Shown: piece after piece, positions 23,001 through 33,570 of the stretch
Numbering within the stretch: position 1 is the stretch's first letter
Layout of the letters: every line of letters starts with the position of its first letter
Assembly: GCA_020736575.1 (NCBI GenBank)
Contig: JAGPYM010000025.1
Location: 434,001-498,000, forward strand
From: Thelonectria olida
Lineage: Eukaryota; Ascomycota; Sordariomycetes; Hypocreales; Nectriaceae
Direction of reading: 5' to 3'
DNA: 64,000 bases
Program-made: the position numbers and the translations under genes
Notes under the pieces: model-generated
Database searches by the model: none
What the model was told of the DNA's origin: nothing
Seen by the model: the letters and a program-made list of their open reading frames with translations, nothing else

Positions 23001-24001
23001 ATATCTTTTAAGGCTCCTAATCTGATATATCGGTCGTGAAGCTGCGCTCCAAGCATGTATAATCGCCGGGCCTGGTCTGGATGGTTCTCTGGAGTGAGGC
23101 AGACGACCTTTCGACTAGCTTTAATTGCCGCATTGATATCTTCGAGAGCTCCCCAGTCAAGAAATCGGTCGCCGAGTTGAACCGCGAGGTTATGTAAGCG
23201 CTTGGTAAAAGAAGAGTGGCTTTCTGGCGTCAGGTCGACCAGCTTTTGGCTAACTTCTATTGTCTCGTTCAGATGTATGAGCGCCCCTGATAACTGGTAC
23301 CTTTGGTCGAGGCGAAATTCAAGAATGCTGAGTTTTTTAAGCCGCTTAGAGTCGTCTTCTGGAACGAGATGGATCACTTTCCGTCCTATTTGAACAGCCT
23401 CATCAATGGTTTGCAGTGATTGAGTTCTCGAAAAGCTCTTGCTGAGTAGGTCTCCAAGGTCACCTAGGCGTTCAGCTAGGAGAGAGATGTCTCCATGTGT
23501 CAAGTCGACCATTTGCCGTGCAACCTGGACCGCTTCATTCAGGTCTGCTTGGGATCTCGTTTTGGAGTATCTCCTGGTGAGTTGATGGGCAAATGTATCG
23601 AGGCGCTCTGCCCGATCAACATGGTCTTGTGGCGTGAGATGGACCATTTCTCTTCCGACCTGAATAGCCTCATCAAGAAGCGTAGGGGACCTTGATTTTG
23701 AGTATCTTTGACTCAGGCGATTCTCAAGTAGAAACAAATCATCTGCTCGATCAGGACCGTCTTCGGGTGTCAAAGTGACTCCTTCTCGTGCGAGCTGGAT
23801 GGCCTCGTCAAGGTATTGCAGGGAGTCTGTTGCCTTGTACATCCGACAGAGCTGATAGCCGAGGTAAAGAAGACATAGTTTCCGGTCAGGATGGTCTCCT
23901 GATGTTTTGTCAAGGGCTTTCCGGGCAAGTTTGAGAGAGTTTTGAAGCTCGACCATTTCTTTTACTCGGGTGCAAATAATGCCGGAGGCTGAAATGTACA
24001 C
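20069..24001 (-). CDS. TPR-CHAT protein (caspase-like peptidase domain), frame broken twice in this sequence
   Basis: About 1,310 aa if read through. 24001 to about 21745 encodes more than fifteen TPR-like units of about 45 residues (pattern DLDEAIQVARKAVDLTPEDHPDRA). The following part, EAVRHVLDYCSAISDWKQAY to GRGVLATSIEEMR, is the usual TPR-to-CHAT linker, and the C-terminal part is a CHAT domain with catalytic His in MFHFAGHAGH and Cys in LSACGTG, ending VPYVHFG. CHAT domains are caspase/separase-clan cysteine peptidases; in fungi TPR-CHAT proteins are considered sensors or effectors of regulated cell death. The frame changes by one base near 21737-21740 (G4 run) and near 20821-20828; homologous sequence continues at once in the new frame, so this is a sequence error or a very recent lesion. 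The start is uncertain: ATG 24001 or 23956. Confidence 0.8.
21790..23990 (-). repeat. Tandem TPR-coding repeats, 135-bp period
   Basis: The N-terminal part of the TPR-CHAT gene is a tandem array with a period near 135 bases (45 codons). The closest pair are neighbours: a block of 21 identical bases recurs at 22917-22937 and 23052-23072, exactly 135 bases apart, and the encoded units share roughly two thirds of residues (both contain RRLYMLG). This indicates recent unit duplication or gene conversion. Confidence 0.8.
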
Positions 24002-25379
24002 TTTGCAGCATTACAATGCCTACATGTAGGGGCATGCATCATGTGACGTGTCAATTACAAAATGGCTCAGTCAGCTTCGTTATCCGATGCTGTCTATGTT
24101 TTCTTGGCATCATTTCAAACACGTCTTCTTGCGACCGAGTTGTAGGACACATGCATTCGTCCACCTCAAATGTTTAATGATGTAGTAACCATTATGGAGT
24201 CGCCATAGGATTTGATGCCCGACTGGCAGGTTCGCATCACCCCAGATCGGCCAGTCCCGCCTACCGAGGTGAATGAATCGTTTGCACTTGAAATGCGGGG
24301 CGACGGGCCAGGGTGCCCCAGAGCGAACTGAAAACTAGTAGGGGTACTCATGCAGGAAGAGTCGCGGCCTTGTCGCAGTCAAGTGTCAGCCCATGATCCA
24401 GGCCCGTTGATCAGGGGGTTGATCAGGGGGTTGAACGAAGGAGATTGAACTAAAGATGTGGAAAGCTTGATTTCAAGCCTCTCGAACCATGACTAGGACT
24501 CGTCAATAAGTAAAGGGGGCAGCGAGTACAGAACTATAAGACAATTTGATACCAACCGCTACGTACTCATTACGTGGCGGAATGTCTCCTCCGGCGACCG
24601 TTCATAGCTTAAATCCCCGAAAAGGCAGGTGGTTATTCCTCTAGAATCCTTTAGTCGAGCGTTAGTTTGCATGCTCTATTCGTTTATTTGGTACCTGACA
24701 TCCCAAGCTAGAACAAATGCAGTTGTAACCTGTGTCAGGAGGATCTCGAACCATCCTCGCCCTTCCCCAAGATCTGCTCTTTGCGGGGTAATAGCGCATA
24801 CTACGTGCTGCAATATCGCTCAGCCCTGAGAGATGGAGGCCCCAACCAAGGTGATGCGAGTCAAGGATCCAAGGTTCGGCTCCGGCCGAGACGCATCTCG
24901 CCAGCGGTGACATGCACACAGCTCCCCTTATAACGTTAGATGTCCACCATCTAACTCGTCACGGCTTCGTAGGCCTCCGCGAAGACTGATGGCGCTTCAG
25001 AGTGGCTGAAGGAGGGTGGCGAACTCGGGGAATCGGTCATGTTGGAGTTGGAGTTGGTCCCCGGTCAAGCCACACCATCTCTAGCGCAGCGCTGGCTGGA
25101 CATCAGACCATGGATTAATAAATGGCCCTGGTCGCTGTTGCGGTTTGAGTTTTTCATTCCGTCCTGCGATGCTCATCACTTCTCTTTTCGCATTCACGAG
25201 TTGGCAAACCTCGCACGTCCTTGGTCCAGCCGTGGCGCTGTCCCATGGTTGGCCATTGCCCCTTACATCGCGAGTTAAGCAGCTCTCAGGTCCGTACTAT
25301 TTCCTGATAACCCGCGTTGTGGATGAGTCTAACGGTCGTCAACAGAATCAAGCTCTCTGATCGCCTGCAGGCCCTGACC
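24002..25379. other. Divergent intergenic region
   Basis: About 1.4 kb between the divergent TPR-CHAT and DUF7703-type genes. It contains a two-copy direct repeat of GTTGATCAGGGG near 24408-24433. No exon or RNA gene is supported. Confidence 0.5.
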
Positions 25380-26471
25380 ATGGGCTATTCGGAAAACACC
25401 GAGGCCGGGGATGGCAGTGTTCCCATTTCCATCCCCGTCGTCGTTCTCATGAGCATTTCCATGTACAACGTCATCGAGCTCAACATTCTCATGTTTGCAA
25501 CCTTCAAACGATGCAGAAGCCTCTACTTCTGGAGTTTCCTTGCCGCCACTAATGGAATCGCTCCCCATACTATCGGGTTCTTGCTCAAGAACGTGGTATT
25601 CTCGGACAAATTCATCTTATACATCACCCTTATTTCAGTGGGTTGGGTGATGATGGTGACGGGCCAGTCGCTTGTTCTCTACTCGCGTCTGCACCTCATT
25701 CTCTGGAATCAGACCTATCGGAGGATTATTCTCACCATGATAATCACCAATGCCATCATCTTGCACGTTCCCATCATTATACTTATGTATGGCTCCAATA
25801 GCTCTCACTCAAATCCCTGGGTCGCCCCTTATAAGATCTATGAGAAGATCCAGGTCACCATGTTTTTCCTCCAGGAGCTCATCATTTCTGGCATATACAT
25901 CAAGACCTGTTATTCCTTCTTCGATACCCAGAGCACCTTGCATGGGAACGGAAGCGGGGTCCGCAGGATGCGCAAGCACCTGCTGTTGGTCAATGTCATC
26001 ATCATCCTCCTCGACATCCCGATCCTTGCCCTCGAGTACGCCGACTTTTACGACTTTCAGACGGCCTATAAGGCGCTTGTATACAGCGTCAAGCTGAAGC
26101 TAGAGTTTAGGATCCTGAACCAGCTGCTTGAGTTGTCACATGGCAGCGGCGCGTCTGGTACGGGCAGCCACGGTCCTGGTACCGAAACGGGGACGGCGAT
26201 AGGGATGAACACGTTCAATGGCGACGATTCGGGTAGAAATATCACACATCGAGTGCATAGTCATGGTGGTGAAAGCGGTGGTACCAAGGGGAAGTACAGG
26301 CCAGATAATCGCATTATGAGGAGTACCGAGATTGTCGTGCATTGCGTTGAGCGGGCGGAAGATGATATTGAGACGACGAATATGGAACAGGTATCGATGA
26401 GGACAACGGGTATGGGAGGGCTAGCCAAGTCATCGTCTCAGGTTGATCTCGTTGGGAGGAGATTTGGGTAA
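25380..26471 (+). CDS. Multi-pass membrane protein, DUF7703-type
   Basis: Intronless, 363 aa from ATG 25380 (good ACCATGG context); in-frame starts further up at 25317 add an unlikely leader. Seven hydrophobic segments occupy about residues 15-240, beginning ISIPVVVLMSISMYNVIELN, then LYFWSFLAATNGIAPHTIGFLLK and VGWVMMVTGQSLVLYSRLHL. The C-terminal 110 residues are hydrophilic, rich in Gly, Ser and His. The pattern matches a fungal plasma-membrane family of unknown function (DUF7703), loosely rhodopsin/GPCR-like. A RIP-mutated second copy lies about 11 kb downstream (36802). No ligand or role can be stated. Confidence 0.75.
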   Translation: MGYSENTEAGDGSVPISIPVVVLMSISMYNVIELNILMFATFKRCRSLYFWSFLAATNGIAPHTIGFLLKNVVFSDKFILYITLISVGWVMMVTGQSLVLYSRLHLILWNQTYRRIILTMIITNAIILHVPIIILMYGSNSSHSNPWVAPYKIYEKIQVTMFFLQELIISGIYIKTCYSFFDTQSTLHGNGSGVRRMRKHLLLVNVIIILLDIPILALEYADFYDFQTAYKALVYSVKLKLEFRILNQLLELSHGSGASGTGSHGPGTETGTAIGMNTFNGDDSGRNITHRVHSHGGESGGTKGKYRPDNRIMRSTEIVVHCVERAEDDIETTNMEQVSMRTTGMGGLAKSSSQVDLVGRRFG

Positions 26472-26885
26472 TTAATGCCAAACTTGTTTAATAGTAATCA
26501 CTTGCATAGCTGCCTCGATGATGAACAGTCTCGGCCGAATAATAAGAAAAATGGAATAATAATGCAGAATTAATTCAGTCAAAACTCCACGAAATTAGGT
26601 GGACCCAGGTGGATACGTTCCTGCAGCGCGTGCAGCGTTCCTTCTCAATTGAAATCAGGGGCCGTTGCCGTGATAACGTGATAAGCCAGGGGACTCTTTC
26701 TTTTCTTTTTTTAATTGCTCTTGACTAAGCAGTCGCGATGGCGAGCGCGTAAAGCGTTTGTTTTTCTTTCTTCTCTTGTTTCCAATTGCCCTGTTGACTT
26801 TGCTCCCTTCATCTACACCAATTGCATCCATCATCACCACCATTGAACCACCAGCCCACTAATTCCATCGCTACCCACTATCATC
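26472..26885. other. Promoter region of the peroxiredoxin gene
   Basis: About 410 bases. Pyrimidine-rich tracts at about 26695-26720 and 26755-26785 precede the peroxiredoxin start and look like a core-promoter CT box. The first part is the 3' UTR of the membrane protein gene. Confidence 0.4.
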
Positions 26886-27613
26886 ATGTCCTCTGCATTC
26901 GTCCAGCGCCCTGCCCCGGCCTTCAAGGCCATGACCGTCTTCCCCGGCGGCGAGTTCAAGGAGATTTCTCTCTCCGATTACCTTGGCCAGTGGTGAGTCT
27001 TCTTCAACCCAGTTCGAGATGGCTATGCGACATCAATTTCGATCAATTGGCAGCTGACATGATGCTACCCAGGGTCGTCCTCCTCTTCTACCCCATGGAC
27101 TTCACCTTTGTCTGCCCGACCGAGATCATCCAGTACAACGATGCCCTGTCGCGCTTCCGCGCCATCAACACCTCCGTCATCGCCATCTCGACCGACTCAC
27201 ACTACTCCCATCTTGCCTGGGCCACCCAGCCTCGCAAGCAGGGTGGTCTCGGCCCCGATCTGGAGCTCCCTCTCGCCGCCGACCGCTCAATGGCCATCTC
27301 CCGCAGCTACGGTGTGCTGCTCGAGGACGAGGGCATTGCCCTGCGCGGCCTCTTCATCATCGACCCCAAGGGCACCCTGCGCCAGATCACCATCAACGAC
27401 CTCCCCGTTGGTCGCAACGTTGAGGAGACGATCCGCCTGGTCGAGGCTTTCCAGTTCACCGATGAGCACGGCGAGGTCTGCCCCGCTGGCTGGATGCAGG
27501 GCAGCAAGACCATGAAGCCTGATCCCAAGGGAAGCTTGGAGTACTTTGCCGCGCAGTCAGAGGAGGGTACTAATGGAACCACCAATGGCAACAAGCGGGC
27601 TCGCGTCGAGTAG
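26886..27613 (+). CDS. Typical 2-Cys peroxiredoxin
   Basis: Two exons, 26886-26992 and 27073-27613, joined inside a Trp codon over an 80-bp intron; 215 aa. The peroxidatic cysteine is in [14 protein letters not shown] (about residue 50) and the resolving cysteine in GEVCPAGW near residue 172, the layout of the Prx1/AhpC class. The [14 protein letters not shown] stretch is the loop that carries GG(L/V)G in sensitive-type enzymes, but the YF motif at the C terminus is replaced by a Gly/Asn-rich tail ending KRARVE. It reduces hydrogen peroxide and alkyl hydroperoxides using thioredoxin, normally in the cytosol. The first ATG at 26822-26886 that opens the conserved domain was chosen. Strong codon bias suggests high expression. 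Confidence 0.93.
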
Positions 27614-29251
27614 ATTGAGATTGACTCCGAAAATGATGCCGTTGTAGACCTAACAAAGGTTGAAGAGTGACCTAACGGTCGCGTTAAGAGATGCATAATA
27701 CACTTAGACTAGACTTGACTTGACTAGACTACCCGGAGACAAGACTATAGCATGAGGTTTTAATAGAGTCGGGATTGTACTATTAGACTGCTGACAGCAC
27801 CAATGCGGCTCCAGTGAGAAATCTAATTCCATCGAAGCGAGTGAGGCGGGCGGATTGATTGAACGCTCCAGTATAACACCAAGCTTTTTAAGCTTGTCGT
27901 CAACCGGCCCTTGGCGTTGTCAACTGTCAATCTCGAACGATGCGACCATGCAATGCGGAGATTTCCACGTTAGATCCATGATGCTGGCTAAAAAACGGAA
28001 AGCTACCACCCAAGCTCCCATGCCATTTCTCTGCAGAATTACTGACTCGCGGATGTTATGTATTCACCTACATTCGATATTGAGCGAGTCGTACAGTATG
28101 GAGTGTTTAAAAGGTGCTCGTGGACAATGAGAGCACTCATGCGCTCCAAGTATACCTTCTTCCATGATCAAACAGTTAGATTCCACTTCACGACAATTCA
28201 TCCCTATTTGCAAGGCATCTTCCGCTCAGGTTGTTCGCTACGCTCATTCCACCGTCCACGTTGCATCGGCCCATTGCGCCGATCTCCGTTGGCTCGGATT
28301 CATCCACGAACTACCACCGGTTGGGTTCGATCTACCAGCTTCTACCTTCAACTCTAAATCCGCCTTATCAACGCCAAGTGAGCCTCAAGCCCTCCATTAT
28401 TGGCTGAAGGCTCGGCGAAGCTCACAACCTACTGCGTAGTTAAGGTGGAGGTCCGGGCAAGCCGGCTGCCGTCTGCCAGGTGAGAACCTTAGCTCAACGA
28501 CGCATGGCAGCATCATAGATGTGAGTCCAGGAATGGCGCAAGCGGGATACATCTCAAAGCCCATTTGCTTTCTCATTGGACAATTGGGCAGAGGAGAAGC
28601 TTGGAATATCTGCTGATTGCGGAGCAGGCGGCTTCGTTCCAGGTCCCCAAGCCGTCCGCTTCCACGCATGCCATGTGCACAAAGCCACATAACGGCAATT
28701 CCCTTGCTCTTAACGTCTAATGGGTGTAATAATCGATGTAGGCGTCCTTGCACTGCTTTTACTTCAACTGCCGAAGCCGCTTATTACTTATAGCGTCCAT
28801 TGGACATCTCTCTGGACACCGCGTTGATCTGCATCTTCCCGCTTACCATCCTCGTCAAGCACCACTCATCCATTGGAGCAATGCCATGTTCAGGGTTGCA
28901 ATTCCATTCTGCCGGCGAAGACAACTGGCTTGGCTCTTGCAGTGGCACGTCCCGAACAAGAGACCGATTTGCTCAAATCAGGGTCCCCGATGCTGAGCAC
29001 GACGAGGCCTCTCGGCAAGCTGCAGATGCTGACTGAACGAGCACTTAACAAGTCGCTAAGTTTACGAGGTTTTCTAAGTCAATAGGTCGCGAGTTTAGTA
29101 TTTAAGAGCTGCGGTACTATCGATCTTTGTCTCAACCATCACTTACAAACCAATAGACAGCAATAAGACACACAAAGTCACAAACCACCAAACCCAACCT
29201 CCAATTCCGGCAAGCCAAAGTCCATCATAAGGTGGCAATTGACTCAACACA
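27614..29251. other. Intergenic region
   Basis: About 1.6 kb with only short reading frames. The last 150 bases, after a TATTTAAG element near 29099, are an A/C-rich leader typical of the secreted-protein gene that follows. Nothing else recognised. Confidence 0.5.
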
Positions 29252-30222
29252 ATGGCCCCTCCTATGAAGCTCTTCGCTCTCGCTGCCTCCTTTCTTGCCA
29301 CGGCCGTTGCCGCCGTTTCGCCCGAAAAGGTTTATGGCAAAAGCGGAAACATGACACTGCGCATTGCCAATGGTGGTGCAGGCCAGAGCGGTCTCATCGG
29401 AGGTTTGATCACATTCCACTTCACCACTCAAGCCCGCTAACATGATCGCTAGTACTCGCCGACGCTTACATCAACGACCGCGTCGCCGACGGCGCCAAAC
29501 CATTCAAGGTCGGCTGGTACAAGAGCGATACGACGTACAGCATCCAATACCTGCAGTCGGGCGACGTCGACGTCGGCATCACGTACAACGAGGCCGCCGA
29601 GAAGAATGCCATCCAGCAGGGCATCGCCAAGGACCCCAGCTACTACGCCTTCCGCGACCATTTTCTACTCGTCGGCCCTCCCTCCAACCCTGCCAACCTC
29701 TCCAAGACGGACGACATTCTCAGCATCTTCGCCGGCTTGCACGAGGCGGCCCAGGGTGAGCCGACTGAGCCCCCGGTTCGCTTTCTTAGCCGCTACGACA
29801 AGTCTGCCACGAACATCAAGGAGACGCTTCTCTGGGCTGGTGTTGGCCAAGTCCCCTGGGCTACCGCCTGCTCGCCCTGGTATCACCAATACATTGCCTT
29901 TCCTATTCAAGCCTTGATCGCCGCCATCAAGCTTGAGGAGTACACCATCACCGACCGCGGAACGATTCTCTCCATTGACAAGGAGCTTCGCGAGAAGACG
30001 GTCATTTACAAGGCGGGTTCTGACAAGCCCGACGATCTGCTCCTTAACCCGGCGCATCTGCTCGTCGGAGAAAAGGCTCCCAACCCCAAGGAGGCCGAGA
30101 CTTTTGCCAAGTGGGTTGTCAGCAAGAAGGGCCAGGCTGTGATCACGGGGTTTAAGAAGGATGGTGAGCAGTTGTACACTGGGGCTCTCCAGATGGCTTG
30201 CTGCCAATCATGGGGAAACTGA
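29252..30222 (+). CDS. Secreted TupA/PBP-like substrate-binding protein (tungstate-type)
   Basis: Two exons, 29252-29402 and 29453-30222, 50-bp intron; 306 aa. The N terminus MAPPMKLFALAASFLATAVA is a signal peptide (ATG 29264 would also serve). The mature protein follows the periplasmic binding protein type II fold of bacterial TupA/WtpA oxyanion-binding proteins: an N-terminal TLRIANGG strand, SGDVDVGITYNEAAE, DHFLLVGPPSNPANL, LSRYDKSATNIKETLLW, YTITDRGTILSI and a C-terminal KWVVSKKGQAVI helix. Fungi have no partner ABC importer, and none is here, so it probably binds an anion or small ligand outside the cell or in the wall. Families of this kind in fungi are usually explained by old bacterial transfer. 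Ligand not determinable. Confidence 0.82.
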
Positions 30223-30766
30223 GACATAAGAGGTGTGATTCCTATTACTTCTTTACCTTCTTTATTTTGATATGAGCATTTGCCAATGGCGATAAAGCAC
30301 ATATACTACCGAGGTAGATTGATATTTGAGAATTGGGTTTTTTATGAGCGACGTGCAGGATAAGATAGAGTACCTACCTAGGTAGACATAAGATTTATTA
30401 ATACAGATGATTTTGCAAAATAGCCTAGATAATTGATTCCAATTCCCCTTCAGCTTCCAAGGACGGGATACAACAGCCGATCACCCATCATTAACTACAG
30501 GCTACCTTACTTATGGGTGACATTACCTACGAGTCGCCTTTTGTTACCGAGGTACCTACCTACCCTACACATCAGCCAACTTTTACCCGTTTAGGCAAGT
30601 ATGGGCGACCCCGCATTCTCCTCAAAACTTGACCAAATCATCTTCTCGCCTTCGTTCCGCTTTGTTCGCCGATTCCTACTCGATTGCTTCTCTTCTTGTT
30701 CGTTCGTTTCGCCCTTTGAGTACCCTCCCGTACGACCTCTTGGGCTCTGCGCAACCTAGGAGGAAT
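30223..30766. other. Intergenic with TAGGTA/TACCTA-rich patches
   Basis: About 540 bases. TACCTACCTAGGTA-like words recur near 30310, 30369-30386 and 30545-30565, low-complexity sequence common between genes of Sordariomycetes. No exon supported. Confidence 0.5.
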
Positions 30767-32816
30767 ATGCCTTCGCTGAAGAATCCTTGTTCTGAATGCA
30801 AAGGTGCGTTCCCTGCAGTGTCTCCCGTCGTCTCATTAACACCTCCCAGGCAAGCATCTGAAATGTACGTCGTAGTGGACAAAACGTTTGTTAGTCGCAG
30901 TGGCTGACATGTTCACGCCTTCAACAACCGGCGCAGGTGATCAAAATGCATCTCAGTGTCGCCGTTGTCAGTCCAAAGGCTTGCAGTGTATTCGTCCGGG
31001 GAGAAAACGCCCGTTTCGTCACGGCTCGTCAGCCAAGTATGATGCCCAGTTTGCCGATAACCAGAACTGGGTGAATAGTAGTGCCAGAGAGTGTGAGTAA
31101 CACGTCTTGATGAGTTGATGCTTGTGGACCTGAGATGAACCCGAGCTGAGCAACCGTGTGTCCAGTTCGACTTCATACCAAGCCGCAAGGGCCAGCTCAG
31201 AGAATCGCTGCCGAGGCAGAGCCCAAATTCAATTCCGTCGTCCCCAGAGATGAGGCTCCAATGGAACTCGACGGATCGGACTTGTCACAAACGTCACCCC
31301 ATCAACTTGCTGCATCTCCAACATCGCACAGCGTGGTTGGTTCTGCGGACGGCTTCGGCGCCTCACAGTCACCCCTAGCTCTTGAGCAAGCTGTACCGGA
31401 TCGTCAAGTTGCTTTTCGAACTGGTGACTCGCCAGTCCTGCCAGTCCTGTCACAGCAGGGGCCTGCCTGGGGAGGCCTTCTCAACGAATTTGAGCCAAAG
31501 AGAGATACTGATGCAACTTTGGTGGCGATTCAAGAAGCTTGTCTCCTGAGATATTATGTTACCGAGCTTGCTCACTGGGTACGACCTTCCCGTCCACCCT
31601 ACCTTACCATTGCTCACCTCCTCAGTTCGACATTTGCGATCCTCGTCGCCGATACCAACTGCTTGTGCCAGAACGCGCAAGAGCCTATCCGCCCCTGCGT
31701 TTCGCAATCTTCGCCGTTTCAGCCCGTCACCTCTGTCGCCTTCCAGAGCTCAAGACCCCGCAGGGCATCCTCTACCAAGGCCAGCTGCTGCCGAACCTGA
31801 CACCGGATACCGCCGTTGAGTACATGCTCAAGTGCATCCCAGTACTCAAGGAGTTTCACGAAACTCGCGATGAAGAGACGCGAGAACTCATCGTCACCAC
31901 CGCCGTGATTCTTCGCCAATTTGAAGAAATTGACCACGACGAAGATGAGGAGTCGACCTCGAGTGACCCTGTTAACAGCACGCCCATCTATGGTCGCGTC
32001 AACTTCCTTGCCATTCTCAATGCTGTTCTGAGAAGCTCCAACTCGGCTGATCTGGTCAAGCGATTAGATCTCCTAGATGCATCGTACTGGATCGCGTTGA
32101 GGCAAGAAGTGTATTATGCCCTTCGAAGAGGATACTCACCGCAAATGATGGAGCCGCCAGTCGGATGGGACGACATCTCGCCCGAGAACAAACTGGTCAT
32201 CCACACATCTCAAGTGGCTAAATGGCTCTATGACGATAGATCTGAGGCCGAATGGCGTGAGTGCTCGTGCTTTTACGGCATTGTCCATTTGTGGAGCTGA
32301 TCATTTGAATGCAGAACGACTCAAACAGCAAGAGCGCCATCTTGAACAACACACCGTCGAGGGACTGGCACCGATTTTGTCCCGTGCTCCGGATCGAGCA
32401 AAGGGGGAAGTGTTTCCAACCATCTGGTATGCCTCGAGTATGGCGCTGACTGGCATGCAACACTTGATGGTGGCCAAGATGATCCTGATCGCCGAGTCGC
32501 CGTTCCTGGGGTAGAATGTCTTTAGCCTTTTCGATGAAGCCTGGGACTGACGTGTATTAGGAGAGACGGCGCAGATGCACGACTGGCATTTCGGGAAGCC
32601 GAGGGTAAAGTCCGTTCATTGGTGCTGGATGTCTGCGGTATCGCTTTGCAGCATCCTGCGACCCCCCCAGCGATTGTCAACGCGGCCCTTGCCATACAAC
32701 TGTACGGCAGCTATTTTACTGACCCGTGGGAAAGAGAGGCGTTGAAGGGAATGGTGCAGCGGTTCAAGGAGAAGAGAGCGTGGCCAGTTCCGAAAGCCTT
32801 GCAAATGTTTAGGTAG
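30767..32816 (+). CDS. Zn2Cys6 fungal transcription factor (ARCA-like)
   Basis: Seven exons: 30767-30803, 30850-30864, 30937-31092, 31166-31578, 31626-32256, 32315-32510 and 32561-32816; 567 aa, all joints in frame. Splicing builds a perfect binuclear zinc cluster CX2CX6CX6CX2CX6C from CSEC, KGKHLKC and CRRCQSKGLQC, followed by the basic RPGRKRPFRHG linker. A low-complexity stretch leads to the regulatory domain, which begins LLRYYVTELAHWFDICDP and includes PERARAYPPLRFAIFAVSARHL, the pattern of ARCA-type fungal regulators. It should be a nuclear DNA-binding activator or repressor; target genes are unknown. The zinc cluster is spread over three exons, one only 15 bases long, and the third cysteine codon is split by intron 2, so gene finders may miss the DNA-binding domain. 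Confidence 0.88.
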
Positions 32817-33570
32817 TGGCAATATAGTATAGAATTCCAAAATGGAGTGAGAGCAATTCGTAGACAACCAAGTCTCCGTACGCCCTTTATAGCAAAACAG
32901 ATTAACAACAAGGCCCCCGTTTTCCCGAAGAGCGAAAAGCCGAAGCCATCTCCGCAGCGGAAAGACTTTCCAAACAGAGACGATCAGCCCCAAAGGAAAG
33001 TATTTCCATTCATTGCATTCAGCTTACTGCTGGCATGTCGTCTCCAATCCGATCTTCTAAATCATATGCAAAGTCCAATCAGTGGATAAAAATTTATAGA
33101 CTAGGTCACAATCAAGTGTTGCAGAATGTTCGGGCGTACTTACTCATATGCGTTAGCATATCCCCGGCTTTGAGCTTCATCTCAAAGCGAATCTCCTCTT
33201 GTAGTAGCTATTGACGGGTCTCCAGATGTGGACCCGAGCCGATACCCAATTCAGGCAATTCCTGGGAGGCGGCGACATCCCAAGATTCCCGGTTTTGGCA
33301 TGCATCGCCGTCCAGATCTCAACTGAATAGAGTAGTTTCCTGAACATATTGTCCATGGAAACAGAATCAGAAGAGAGACATGGTCCGACTCTTTCCTCTT
33401 TGGTAGCGACTGAATGGATCTGCTCGAGTTGTCAACAGGTATAAGAATCGTCCTGTCCCCCGTCAAGTCCAAGAATCAGACAACTTCAACATCGACCAAG
33501 TTCATCTCCTCAACTTACACATTCTCATCTCGCAACTTGCCATAACTTTTGAAACTCCTGCAAATTCACC
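32817..33570. other. Intergenic region
   Basis: About 750 bases: 3' UTR of the transcription factor, then the promoter of the dehydrogenase gene. A GTATAAGA element near 33438 is about 130 bases upstream of the next ATG. Nothing else seen. Confidence 0.45.
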
